The translations under genes were made by a program, and so were the position numbers. This document shows, piece after piece, positions 8,210 through 16,360 of a stretch of 64,000 nucleotides of DNA. This DNA is from Aliishimia sp039978895 (GTDB lineage Bacteria > Pseudomonadota > Alphaproteobacteria > Rhodobacterales > Rhodobacteraceae), in the NCBI GenBank assembly GCA_039978895.1, contig JBDWAL010000055.1, positions 1-64,000 on the forward strand. The letters run 5' to 3'. The notes under the pieces are model-generated. The model made no database searches and was not told where the DNA came from. It saw nothing but the letters and a program-made list of their open reading frames with translations. The stretch's first letter is position 1; every line of letters starts with the position of its first letter.

Positions 8210-8824
8210 GTGAGAATTCTATTAGCTGATGACCATGAATTGGTTCGAGAGACCATCGCAGCGTTTCTTGAAAGCGCTGGCACCTTTATGGTTGTTCAAT
8301 CCTCCGATTTACCGAGCGTGGAAAAGGCTTTGGTTTCATATGATCCCTTCGACCTTGTTTTGCTTGATTATGAAATGCCCGGTATGAATGGTCTGGAAGG
8401 ACTGGATAAGATCCTTGACGCAACGCGACCTCGGCCCGTGGCGCTAATTTCGGGGTCAGCGAACAAAGAAATTGCTGAGCAAGCGCTTGATCGCGGTGCG
8501 GCTGGATTTTTGCCCAAAAGCATGGCTGCCAAGTCTTTGGTCAATGCGATCAAGTTCATGGCTATGGGCGAAAAATACGCTCCGATTGACTTCATGACAC
8601 AAGAAGTCGAAACGGCCGATCACCCGCTTCGCAAACTTCTGACAGCCCGCGAATTGCAGGTTTTATCCTGTCTGACCCGTGGTTTGGCGAACAAAGAAAT
8701 TGCGCGCGAGATCGAACTGCAAGAAGTAACCATCAAGCTGCACGTTAAAACCTTGTGTCGTAAGCTTGAGGCCAAAAACCGGACACACGCGGCCATGATT
8801 GCAAAAGAGGCGGGTCTGTTTTAA
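8210..8824 (+). CDS. NarL/FixJ-type response regulator
   Basis: This 204-residue two-domain regulator has an intact receiver: acidic pair ADDH at residues 6-9, acceptor Asp at 53 (LLDYEMPG) and Lys in FLPKS. The C-terminal LuxR-type helix-turn-helix (about 142-200) reads LTARELQVLSCLTRGLANKE, then IKLHVKTLCRKL. It starts at GTG, with GAGG 8 nt upstream. No histidine kinase is adjacent on this strand. The nearest unpaired phosphorelay component is the hybrid kinase with an HPt domain at 16345-18936, in the locus that ends convergently 17 nt away. A role as output of that kinase is inferred from position only. Confidence 0.9.
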   Translation: MRILLADDHELVRETIAAFLESAGTFMVVQSSDLPSVEKALVSYDPFDLVLLDYEMPGMNGLEGLDKILDATRPRPVALISGSANKEIAEQALDRGAAGFLPKSMAAKSLVNAIKFMAMGEKYAPIDFMTQEVETADHPLRKLLTARELQVLSCLTRGLANKEIAREIELQEVTIKLHVKTLCRKLEAKNRTHAAMIAKEAGLF

Positions 8825-8834
8825 CCCGCCTTTT
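8809..8834. terminator. Bidirectional terminator between regulator and RTX gene
   Basis: GGCGGGT (8809-8815) pairs with ACCCGCC (8824-8830), followed by TTTT on the plus strand and preceded by an A-rich stretch that gives Ts on the minus strand. It lies exactly between the convergent genes, overlapping the end of the regulator gene, and can serve both. Confidence 0.8.
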
Positions 8835-8840
8835 CTGTGA

Positions 8841-11546
8841 TTATAGCTCCAATCCGTCCACAACCTGATCAAAAAACTGTTCCTGCAGATCGGCATGATC
8901 GATCAAATTTATCGACAGGTTGGTTAATTCAATCGTGACACTGTGATCCGCATTCTGAATGAGGTGTTCGCTGACCCATTCTGCTGACGTTGATCCGTTG
9001 GCCAATACATTGAAGCTGCGCAGATCAAGTCGGTCATTCTCAGTTCCGTCACGGGTGTAGTCATGTAACGTATCCACGCCATTGTTGGCGTCCACAGTTC
9101 GGAACACAAACCAATCTGTATCAGCGCCGCCCCATATGTCATCTGACCCAGTGCCGGAGATGATCTTATCACGCCCCGTGCCTGCATCGATGACATCATC
9201 ACCTTGTCCAGCATTGATGTAGTCGCTGCCTTGACCACCATCGATCACGTCGTTGCCTTTGCCACCATAGAGTTTGTCTTTGTCATTGCCACCGTTCAAG
9301 GTGTCATCGCCGGTGCCGCCCTTGAGAATGTCGCGCTCTTCTTTTCCCGTTAGGATGTCATTGCCAGACCCACCAATAAGCGTGTCGATACCGGATCCCC
9401 CCGTGAGGCTGTCATCCCCCGATCCACCCTGCAAGGTGTTGTCACCGGCCATATCTGTCAGCGTGTCATTGCCTGTGCTTCCTTTCAAGGTGTCGTTTCC
9501 GCTGCCACCAATCAGGATGTCATTGCCGATGCCCCCATTCAGGGTGTCATCACCTGCGCCACCGTTTAGCGTATCGTCACCAGTGCCGCCTGCCAAAATG
9601 TCTTGGCCTTGATTGCCTGCCAAGATGTCGTCCCCTGATCCGCCGATAACTTGATCATCACCCGCGCCGCCGCTGGCGACATCGTTTTCGGACCCAGACG
9701 CTAGGATGTCGTTCCCGTCGCCGCCGGTCAGTGTATCAAGACCAGACCCCCCATTCAGAGTGTCATTGCCTGTTCCACCGTCGAGGACGTCATGGCCCGA
9801 CCCACCATGCAGGGTGTCGTTGCCAGCGCCGCCGTACAATTCGTCGTTTTCTTCGCTCAGTAGGTTTCCATCCGCGTCATAACGATTGCCGAACTCGTCG
9901 TAGGAATAGAGCGTTGTGGGTGACGTTTGATCGGAATTTCCACCAAACAGCCAGTCATCACCTTCCCCGCCAAACAGAGTGTCATTTCCGCTCTGGCCAG
10001 CGATTGTATCTTCACCAAGCCCGCCATCAGATTGGTCAGCGCCGCGCCCCGTTTCAATAGTGTCATCATAGGTGTTTTCACCATCATGTGCGATGGTGAC
10101 ACCCAGATTGCGGATCAAAACCGATGCGTTGAGGTCAATCTCTGTGAACGGATCGACCGCGCGTGGATCAGAGGTGCCGTCATTGGACCTAGATCGTGGG
10201 CTGGTCGCAACCAAATCAAGATGTACTGTTGTTGCGTCGGCATTCGTGACCACCCTATAGATGCCGCCTGCGCTTACAGTTGAATCATCCATATCGTGAT
10301 CGCCACTGTTGCCCGCAACATAGAAATTTCCGTCAGCGTCTTGGATTGCTGCCCCGAATGTCACTTCGGGTACGCCTGCGCGCATGACGCCGTTGACCAA
10401 AGTGCCTGTGACGTCCTTTGTTTCAAATGTGGGCACACCACCATCAGCAACGGCAGAGACATTGATGATGTACATTGTTGCGTTCGCGCCTTCAGATGTT
10501 GGCCGCGTCACCCCAAAAAAGCTTTGCGACACTGCATCATATGCCACATCCCACAGCTGATCTGTGATCAGGTTCTTTGGAAACTTGAACGTCTGCGTCG
10601 CAACAACGCCATTTGTATCCACAGAACCGACATCGATCATTGTGATGCTGTCCATACTTGATTGGAAAGCCCAAAGGTTGCCGTTGGAGTCGAAGTCTCC
10701 CGTCCATGACCGATAGGGTGTGGAGCCAATCTTATAACTATCACCAGCGGCGTCCAACATCACCAAGTCAGTTTTGTCGACAACTTTTCCAAGGCTGTCG
10801 ACACCGTTCCCGACGGCAATGCCATAGATTAGGTTATCTTCAATGTTGAAGCCGATGGCGTTCACGGTGACGGTTGCTTGACTGCCAGCTTCAACATATG
10901 TCGCCTCAACTGGATCAAAGACCTGCAAGGTGCCGTTGATGACTTGGTAGATGCCTGTTTGACCTTCCGCAAATGTCTTGACTTCGAAGGTTTGCCCGTC
11001 AATCTCCTTGTCCTCCAGCGTGTAGAAGATAGGACCATCCGTGTTGACAATTGGGCCTGAAGAGCCAGAGCTGTCGATGGAACGGAAAGTGAGTTCGCCA
11101 GCGCCATCGACGCCTTCAAACGTAATGTCATGGGCCGAAAACGTGGCGCTGTTTGTGTCGAAACTGTCTATGACTTGCCCGTTCCAAAGGACTTCGACAG
11201 CGCCGCTTACCGTTTGCGCATTGTAGTTTGCGGCCAAATCGAAACTGATTGAGTAAAGTTCGCCTGATTGCGTGTCGATGGATTGGGTCATGCTGGTATG
11301 CCCATCATCTTCGGATTGGACCGACCACGCACCGGATTCTCCGTATTGAGCAAAACTGGTGGCGTTTTCGGTGCCGCGCAAGATGTTGGAGGATGCAAAG
11401 TCACCATAAACAACGTCATTGCCGTCGCCTGAATTGATTGTGTCATCGCCCGATAAGCCCAGTATGAGATCTGCGTCTGCAGAGCCATCCAGTGTTTCGG
11501 ACAGATTGGTGCCGATCTGTTGAACGGAAGTTGAAAGTGTATTCAT
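8841..11546 (-). CDS. Large RTX calcium-binding protein, last gene of the alginate-type locus
   Basis: The start is the ATG at 11546, preceded by AGAGGAAA; the upstream extension lacks support. The 901-residue product has a short RTX block near residues 20-45 and a domain around 60-150 with a lectin- or jelly-roll-like look. Next is a region around 200-440 (IYGIAVGNG, WTGDFDSNGNLWAFQ) like DUF6923-type propeller segments. Roughly 20 GGxGxDxLx nonapeptide repeats follow from about residue 515 to 820, then a C-terminal tail of the type I secretion kind. There is no N-terminal signal peptide, consistent with type I secretion. It lies 41 nt after algD and probably shares its transcript. I see no parallel beta-helix catalytic module, so it is unlikely to be an AlgE-type epimerase. 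A matrix or polymer-binding role is inference. Confidence 0.85.
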   Translation of the reverse strand: MNTLSTSVQQIGTNLSETLDGSADADLILGLSGDDTINSGDGNDVVYGDFASSNILRGTENATSFAQYGESGAWSVQSEDDGHTSMTQSIDTQSGELYSISFDLAANYNAQTVSGAVEVLWNGQVIDSFDTNSATFSAHDITFEGVDGAGELTFRSIDSSGSSGPIVNTDGPIFYTLEDKEIDGQTFEVKTFAEGQTGIYQVINGTLQVFDPVEATYVEAGSQATVTVNAIGFNIEDNLIYGIAVGNGVDSLGKVVDKTDLVMLDAAGDSYKIGSTPYRSWTGDFDSNGNLWAFQSSMDSITMIDVGSVDTNGVVATQTFKFPKNLITDQLWDVAYDAVSQSFFGVTRPTSEGANATMYIINVSAVADGGVPTFETKDVTGTLVNGVMRAGVPEVTFGAAIQDADGNFYVAGNSGDHDMDDSTVSAGGIYRVVTNADATTVHLDLVATSPRSRSNDGTSDPRAVDPFTEIDLNASVLIRNLGVTIAHDGENTYDDTIETGRGADQSDGGLGEDTIAGQSGNDTLFGGEGDDWLFGGNSDQTSPTTLYSYDEFGNRYDADGNLLSEENDELYGGAGNDTLHGGSGHDVLDGGTGNDTLNGGSGLDTLTGGDGNDILASGSENDVASGGAGDDQVIGGSGDDILAGNQGQDILAGGTGDDTLNGGAGDDTLNGGIGNDILIGGSGNDTLKGSTGNDTLTDMAGDNTLQGGSGDDSLTGGSGIDTLIGGSGNDILTGKEERDILKGGTGDDTLNGGNDKDKLYGGKGNDVIDGGQGSDYINAGQGDDVIDAGTGRDKIISGTGSDDIWGGADTDWFVFRTVDANNGVDTLHDYTRDGTENDRLDLRSFNVLANGSTSAEWVSEHLIQNADHSVTIELTNLSINLIDHADLQEQFFDQVVDGLEL

Positions 11547-11587
11547 GATTTCCTCTTTAAAAACATGTGAGTAATGTGTGGGTTTGA

Positions 11588-13000
11588 TTACCAACCGATA
11601 CCGTTGTAATTCGCTTGCTGGTTCACTTCGGCGTTGATGCGAACCACATCGATGATTGGTTTTTCGCCTGCGTCTTTGACAGCTTGACGGTACAAGTCGC
11701 TGGCGTGGGTGACGATCAAAGCATCCGCGGATGCGACCACGTCTGCACAATCCGCCCGCATCATCATCGGCAAATCATGAGCCAGCGATCTCAAGCCTGA
11801 ACTGGCGTGACGCACATATGCCAATTGTCCGGACAACTGTGTATCAGGTGTGATGGCGGGATCATGGATCACAACTTCGATGCCGTCTGCATTCAAGGCA
11901 GCAATCACTTCAAGAATGGGGCTTTCACGTAAGTCATCTGTGCCCGGTTTGAAGGCAAGGCCGAGAACGCCAACAGTCTTCGCACCTGTCTCGCGGGCCA
12001 TTTCCAGCGCTCGATCGATATGGGTGGCGTTAGATGTGGTTAGGCTTTCGATCATGGGCAGTGACACACCCGCTTCCTTGGCGATGTGGGCCACCGCACG
12101 CACTTCTTTGGGCAGACAAGAGCCGCCAAATGCAAAGCCGGGTTTTAGGTAATAGGGTGACAAGTTCAACTTCGTGTCTTGGACAAACACATCCATCACA
12201 TCATGGCTGTCGACGCCTAATGGTTTGCACAAACGTCCGACCTCATTGGCAAAACACACTTTTGACGCGTGCCAGACATTGTCCACGTATTTAACCATCT
12301 CCGCGGTTTCGACAGATGTCACGATTGGGTGCTCGTCTACGGGTTCATAGATGCGGGTCAATATGGCCGCGCTGCGTTCATCATTGGCGCCGATCACGGT
12401 CTTGGGGGGCGCATAGAAGTCTTCGACGGCTACGCCTTCACGCAAGAATTCCGGGTTAAAGCAGACGCCAAAATCAACACCAGCGACCTTTCCCGAAGCC
12501 CTTTCAAGTATCGGCGTCATGAACTTCATGGTGACACCGGGGGGGATCGAACACCGCATGACGACCACGTGGAATGCGTTCTTGTTTCGCAAGCCTTCGC
12601 CAATGGCCAATGCCGCGGCTTCGATGTAGCTGTGGTCACAACCACCATCGGCGGCTGTCGGAGTGCCCACAGACACGAAGGTCACATCTGTGCTGACAAC
12701 GGCATGCACGAGATCGGAAGTGGCCGAAACCAGGCCCGTTTCTACGCCTTCACTTAACAAGCGTTCTAGATCGTGTTCATGGATCGGGGAGCGTCCCTTC
12801 CCGATTGAGGCGACTTTTTCAAGGTCGACATCGACGCCGATTACAGAGTGTCCCAAGCTGGACAAACACGCCGTCGAAACAGCTCCGACATACCCAAGGC
12901 CGATCACACTAATGGAGGGTTTTTCGTCAATGGCGTGTAAAGGGGCGTAAGCCGCTTGACCTGAGAGTTGGGCTTCGAATTTTGGGTGTAAATCAAACAT
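11588..13000 (-). CDS. algD: GDP-mannose 6-dehydrogenase
   Basis: The enzyme oxidises GDP-mannose with two NAD+ to GDP-mannuronate, the committed alginate precursor. The 470-residue product has the Rossmann motif VIGLGYVGAVSTACL (about 32-46), the central dimerisation part with NPEFLREG, the catalytic Cys in FGGSCLPKE and a C-terminal UDP/GDP-binding domain (GLAFKPGTDDLRESP). UDP-glucose dehydrogenase shares this fold; the neighbours alg8 and alg44 decide for GDP-mannose. An N-terminal extension of about 28 residues precedes the usual start and has no alternative Met. A palindrome at 13100-13115 lies upstream of this gene, and the RTX gene follows. Confidence 0.9.
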   Translation of the reverse strand: MFDLHPKFEAQLSGQAAYAPLHAIDEKPSISVIGLGYVGAVSTACLSSLGHSVIGVDVDLEKVASIGKGRSPIHEHDLERLLSEGVETGLVSATSDLVHAVVSTDVTFVSVGTPTAADGGCDHSYIEAAALAIGEGLRNKNAFHVVVMRCSIPPGVTMKFMTPILERASGKVAGVDFGVCFNPEFLREGVAVEDFYAPPKTVIGANDERSAAILTRIYEPVDEHPIVTSVETAEMVKYVDNVWHASKVCFANEVGRLCKPLGVDSHDVMDVFVQDTKLNLSPYYLKPGFAFGGSCLPKEVRAVAHIAKEAGVSLPMIESLTTSNATHIDRALEMARETGAKTVGVLGLAFKPGTDDLRESPILEVIAALNADGIEVVIHDPAITPDTQLSGQLAYVRHASSGLRSLAHDLPMMMRADCADVVASADALIVTHASDLYRQAVKDAGEKPIIDVVRINAEVNQQANYNGIGW

Positions 13001-13099
13001 GTGTTCGTTCCTAACTTGAGACTAAACACGTTATATCCTGCTGATTTTATTGGTTCTATTTCACCAAAGGTTAAGGGGAGTATCCTCCGTATGGGCTTG

Positions 13100-13115
13100 C
13101 TATCCTTTGGGGTAG
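13100..13115. promoter_or_regulatory. Palindromic site 4 of the polysaccharide locus (algD)
   Basis: CTATCCTTTGGGGTAG matches the pattern CTAT-N8-(A/G)TAG shared with the sites at 16345, 19548 and 25344. It lies 99 nt upstream of the algD start codon. This is the least symmetric copy (GTAG in place of ATAG). Confidence 0.6.
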
Positions 13116-13232
13116 GGGGTCCTACACTTGTTGATTTAAGCGGCGCAAATCGAAAAACCGCGTGTAAGGTGCCGCCTTTCACCGGGTGAAAACGTCTATG
13201 GTCGCATGAATGAATGTGAGGACTGGAGCGAC

Positions 13233-14816
13233 CTACATGAAGATCGGAAGCGAGAGCAAATCGATATAAACCGCTAGACCGAACAGAAAGCCGATCACGG
13301 TTGTGACGAGTTGGAACATGGCGGTGGCATTTTTAACCTTGTCGATCAAAGTCGTTCCGCCGCCCGCGCTTTGATTGCCGCGATTTGACCATTTCTGTTT
13401 GCTCAAATGGAAGATCATGTAGACCTTCACGCTCGCGTTGATGATCTGGTTGAAATACAAGATGAACGGCCAAGTGATGTCTGGTGCGCGGGCATATCGG
13501 AACAAGAATAGACAAAGCAAAGTGCGGCTCAACACGATCCAGATCAAACAGTGCACAATGTATAGCGGTTCTATGAACAATGTGAGGATCGCCAAAGTTG
13601 GGCTGACCAACATCGTCCACATTGCGATACGTTGATCGACCAGACACCACCAGATGAAAGGTTTTGCAACGAACGGGCCAAGGGCGATGGCGCGTGATCC
13701 ATTACGTAACATGTTGCCGGACCAACGGCGGAAGTTTTGAACCATGCGGCCCGTGCCTGAGCCTTCAATCTGCTCTATTGTGTAAACGCAAGCATCTGGC
13801 ACGTATGTCATCTTGGCGTGTTTGGATAACAAGTAATACCACGTGCTTTTGTCGTCACCAGACAGAAAGCGGAAACGGCCCCAAAGCCAGTGATCCAGAT
13901 GATCTGCTTCTATCGTGCGGATAAATTTTTCGTCGATGATGTAGCGCGCGCGAAAAACGCTCATCCGACCAGTTAGGGTCAAGACCTTGTCGGACATGGC
14001 ATGGCTCTGCATGGCCAATCGGCGCTGTGCAAATCGCATGGATAACCAGTTTTGTATCCATTGCGGACCATAACAAATAACCTCTTCGTTGGTGGTCAAC
14101 GCTTGTAAGTCAGGATCGGCGCCAAACATGGAACAGGTTTTTTCCAAAACATCGATGCCATAAACCGCATCCCCATCCATGAAAATTACCAGATCATCCG
14201 GACCAACCCCGGCGCGATTGATTGCGCGCAGGATCATCCCGATCGCCATGCGCTTGCCGGGTTGGTTTTGGCGTAGAAACACGATGTTGGCATCGACGTC
14301 AGCGCCATGGATACGCACGAAATCTGTGATGATGGCTTCGTCATAAGATGAACCGGTCCCAATCCAAAGCGTGGTTGGGATCCCTTCGCGTCGAATTTGC
14401 CCAATGATGGATCCGATTACGCGGCGTGTGATCGCAGGTTCTTCATAATAAGTGGTCATTTGGATGTGCAAATGGGGGGGGCGCCATCCCGAATTCCAAA
14501 CTGAGTCTGCACGTGTCCGCATTTTAGGAAATTTGGATCGGGTGAATATCTCTGCACGCACAGCGTGGGTGAACCACCACCCAAACCGCCAGATTCCAAG
14601 CGAACCAAGCACGAAGGTGATATGGATCAGGTCTGGTTCAAAAAAGTTGTTTGGCCAAAACGTCAATGCAGCCGTCAGCGCGGAAATTAACACCGCGAAT
14701 TGGGTTATCATACGTGGCGTCCATTTCTCGAACCCCGTGGGGGAGGGGCCAGAGAGGCTTTTTAACCAAACATCCAGATGTTTCTCAAAGGCATGGATCG
14801 TCTTAGGGGCGTTCAT
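13233..14816 (-). CDS. alg8: Alginate-type polymerase, glycosyltransferase family 2
   Basis: This inner-membrane processive glycosyltransferase is expected to polymerise mannuronate from GDP-mannuronate. The 527-residue product has N-terminal membrane helices (about 35-85), a GT-A domain with the DxD-type motif IFMDGDAVYG, an acidic GDD (FLSGDDKSTW), and QNFRRWSGNMLRN as the QxxRW-type motif. C-terminal helices and an amphipathic segment follow. I chose the ATG at 14816 over an upstream frame start at 14840 because GGAG lies 6 nt before it. The start overlaps the end of alg44 by 14 nt, which implies translational coupling. Confidence 0.88.
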   Translation of the reverse strand: MNAPKTIHAFEKHLDVWLKSLSGPSPTGFEKWTPRMITQFAVLISALTAALTFWPNNFFEPDLIHITFVLGSLGIWRFGWWFTHAVRAEIFTRSKFPKMRTRADSVWNSGWRPPHLHIQMTTYYEEPAITRRVIGSIIGQIRREGIPTTLWIGTGSSYDEAIITDFVRIHGADVDANIVFLRQNQPGKRMAIGMILRAINRAGVGPDDLVIFMDGDAVYGIDVLEKTCSMFGADPDLQALTTNEEVICYGPQWIQNWLSMRFAQRRLAMQSHAMSDKVLTLTGRMSVFRARYIIDEKFIRTIEADHLDHWLWGRFRFLSGDDKSTWYYLLSKHAKMTYVPDACVYTIEQIEGSGTGRMVQNFRRWSGNMLRNGSRAIALGPFVAKPFIWWCLVDQRIAMWTMLVSPTLAILTLFIEPLYIVHCLIWIVLSRTLLCLFLFRYARAPDITWPFILYFNQIINASVKVYMIFHLSKQKWSNRGNQSAGGGTTLIDKVKNATAMFQLVTTVIGFLFGLAVYIDLLSLPIFM

Positions 14817-16227
14817 CTTCTGCTCCGAACCAGTCGGCAAGGAGGGTCCGTTTCAAACGGATGCTGGCGGGTGCGTTACGGCGAAACCATTTTCGGGTTT
14901 TCTGAATGCCTGCGTTGTCCGCTTTGATGGTTATGACCATTCCGAACTTGTCAGGCTGTGCGATGTCGGTGCCTGCTTGAATATCCATCACTTGTCCTTG
15001 GATGCGTTTTGACTGGCCGCGAAAAACGTAGGCCACGTCGGCTGGCATCCCAATGTGAACGCGGGTTGCCATCTTGTCATCAACCCAGCCAACAGCGATG
15101 CGCGGGGTGTTGTCCTCGACTTCGACGACCAAGTCATTGCGTGCAACAAAGCTACCCTTGAGAGCATATACGCCAAAAACCGTGCCATCATATTTTGCAC
15201 GTACCACCAACTCATCGGCGGCTGCTTTGCGGTGGCGCAATTCGCGTTTCCAACGCCGTAAATCCAGATCACGTTCGTTGATGGCCTCTTCGAGAGTGCT
15301 AAGTAAATCGAAGTAAGAAAGCGCATTGACATCGCGACGTCGATCGAACTCATAAAGTGCAATACGCGCGGTTTCGATTTTTTCTGGATAGACCAATAGG
15401 TGTGGGTCGTTGCGTTGCCAAGGCTCCCAAACTGTTTGAAACTTAGCCCAAAGCATGGCGCGTTGATTTTTGCGTTGGAGGATGTGTTGAGCCAAACGGT
15501 TTTGCGCAATTCGCAGCCTACGCTCTGCTAAGAGCACCTCTGCGCGCACGTCCTCGACATCACTTTCGCGGTCGGGGTCTTCTATGCGGGCAAGGATATC
15601 GCCGCGTTTAACCGCTTCGCCGATGCCAACATTTATACGTGTCACATAACCTGATTCCGGGGCTGCATATTCAGTGATCGGCGCTACAAAACGCGCATGA
15701 TCGAGTTGAACATGTGACAGGCGTTGCCAGATTTGACCGCCGAGAAACAAGATTAAGAACGCGGCAGCTGCAAGGTAAAAGGCGGTGTTCCAAATGATGC
15801 GCACCAATCGCGGTTTGGCCTTGGCGCGCCCTGCCGTTTCCTCTTCTTCTGTTTCGCTCATTGGCACTAAATCAACAGGTGTGTCGAGACTAGAGATGAT
15901 GTCATTGGTCGACACCATGCGTCCTGACAATACGCCTTGATAGAAAGCCCCAAGTGTTTCCCGTTGGCGGACTGTAAGTTCATGAAAAGAAAAGTGACCC
16001 GGTGTGTCCGTTTCTTTGAGGCGCGCGGGAAAGGACACTTCCACACCTTGGAAAGGAACCGAAATTTGCACATCACCAGAGATGTCGCCCTGTTCGGGTT
16101 CAAGCCAAACACCAGCCAAAGACCAACGGTTTGCAACGATTTTGCATCCGTTCTCTTTGTTCAGATGCAACGGCGCTCTCACTGAAAATGACAACTCCGG
16201 CATTGGACATTCGTGGCGAATGTTCAT
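14803..16227 (-). CDS. alg44: Alg44-like PilZ/HlyD membrane protein, PilZ motif degenerate
   Basis: Alg44 is the membrane-fusion-like co-polymerase of alginate synthesis and in Pseudomonas binds cyclic di-GMP through PilZ. The 474-residue protein has an N-terminal PilZ-like fold (about 1-100), one membrane helix (about 150-168, TAFYLAAAAFLILFLGG), then an HlyD-type part with two lipoyl-like halves (APESGYVTRINVGIGEAVKR; YDGTVFGVYALKG) flanking a long helical hairpin. The canonical RxxxR is not visible at the start, and the second motif reads NRWSLAG where (D/N)xSxxG is expected. Cyclic di-GMP binding is therefore doubtful. GGAG lies 6 nt upstream of the ATG. Confidence 0.85.
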   Translation of the reverse strand: MNIRHECPMPELSFSVRAPLHLNKENGCKIVANRWSLAGVWLEPEQGDISGDVQISVPFQGVEVSFPARLKETDTPGHFSFHELTVRQRETLGAFYQGVLSGRMVSTNDIISSLDTPVDLVPMSETEEEETAGRAKAKPRLVRIIWNTAFYLAAAAFLILFLGGQIWQRLSHVQLDHARFVAPITEYAAPESGYVTRINVGIGEAVKRGDILARIEDPDRESDVEDVRAEVLLAERRLRIAQNRLAQHILQRKNQRAMLWAKFQTVWEPWQRNDPHLLVYPEKIETARIALYEFDRRRDVNALSYFDLLSTLEEAINERDLDLRRWKRELRHRKAAADELVVRAKYDGTVFGVYALKGSFVARNDLVVEVEDNTPRIAVGWVDDKMATRVHIGMPADVAYVFRGQSKRIQGQVMDIQAGTDIAQPDKFGMVITIKADNAGIQKTRKWFRRNAPASIRLKRTLLADWFGAEDERP

Positions 16228-16344
16228 TGCTTACTCCAGGTAAAAACCGGCGATCCGGCTGTTCTCACCTGTATCTAGTAGCGTGTTCCATCATGCCTTT
16301 CGTGGACGCAGGGGGTTAGCCAGCTGCGCGCATGGGTAGGGTTG

Positions 16345-16360
16345 CTATCCTAAAGTATAG
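16345..16360. promoter_or_regulatory. Palindromic site 3 of the polysaccharide locus (alg44-alg8), inside kinase stop
   Basis: CTATCCTAAAGTATAG matches the shared CTAT-N8-(A/G)TAG pattern and lies 117 nt upstream of alg44. On the minus strand it encodes the last residues of the upstream histidine kinase and its TAG stop (SYTLG-stop), so an apparent control site is embedded in coding sequence. Confidence 0.65.

Noticed and set aside
9274..9612. Open frame rich in Ser, Leu and Pro on the plus strand
   Set aside because: It is the antisense reading of the calcium-binding repeats of the RTX gene; the repeat pattern alone keeps it open.
8841..9800. Short tandem repeats as a CRISPR array
   Set aside because: The repeats are in a coding frame, vary between units and encode GGxGxDxLx nonapeptides; there are no spacers.
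8841..11546. RTX protein as a secreted mannuronan C5-epimerase of the Azotobacter type
   Set aside because: The R-module-like repeats are there, but no parallel beta-helix catalytic module or its usual acidic active-site motif is visible in the N-terminal half.
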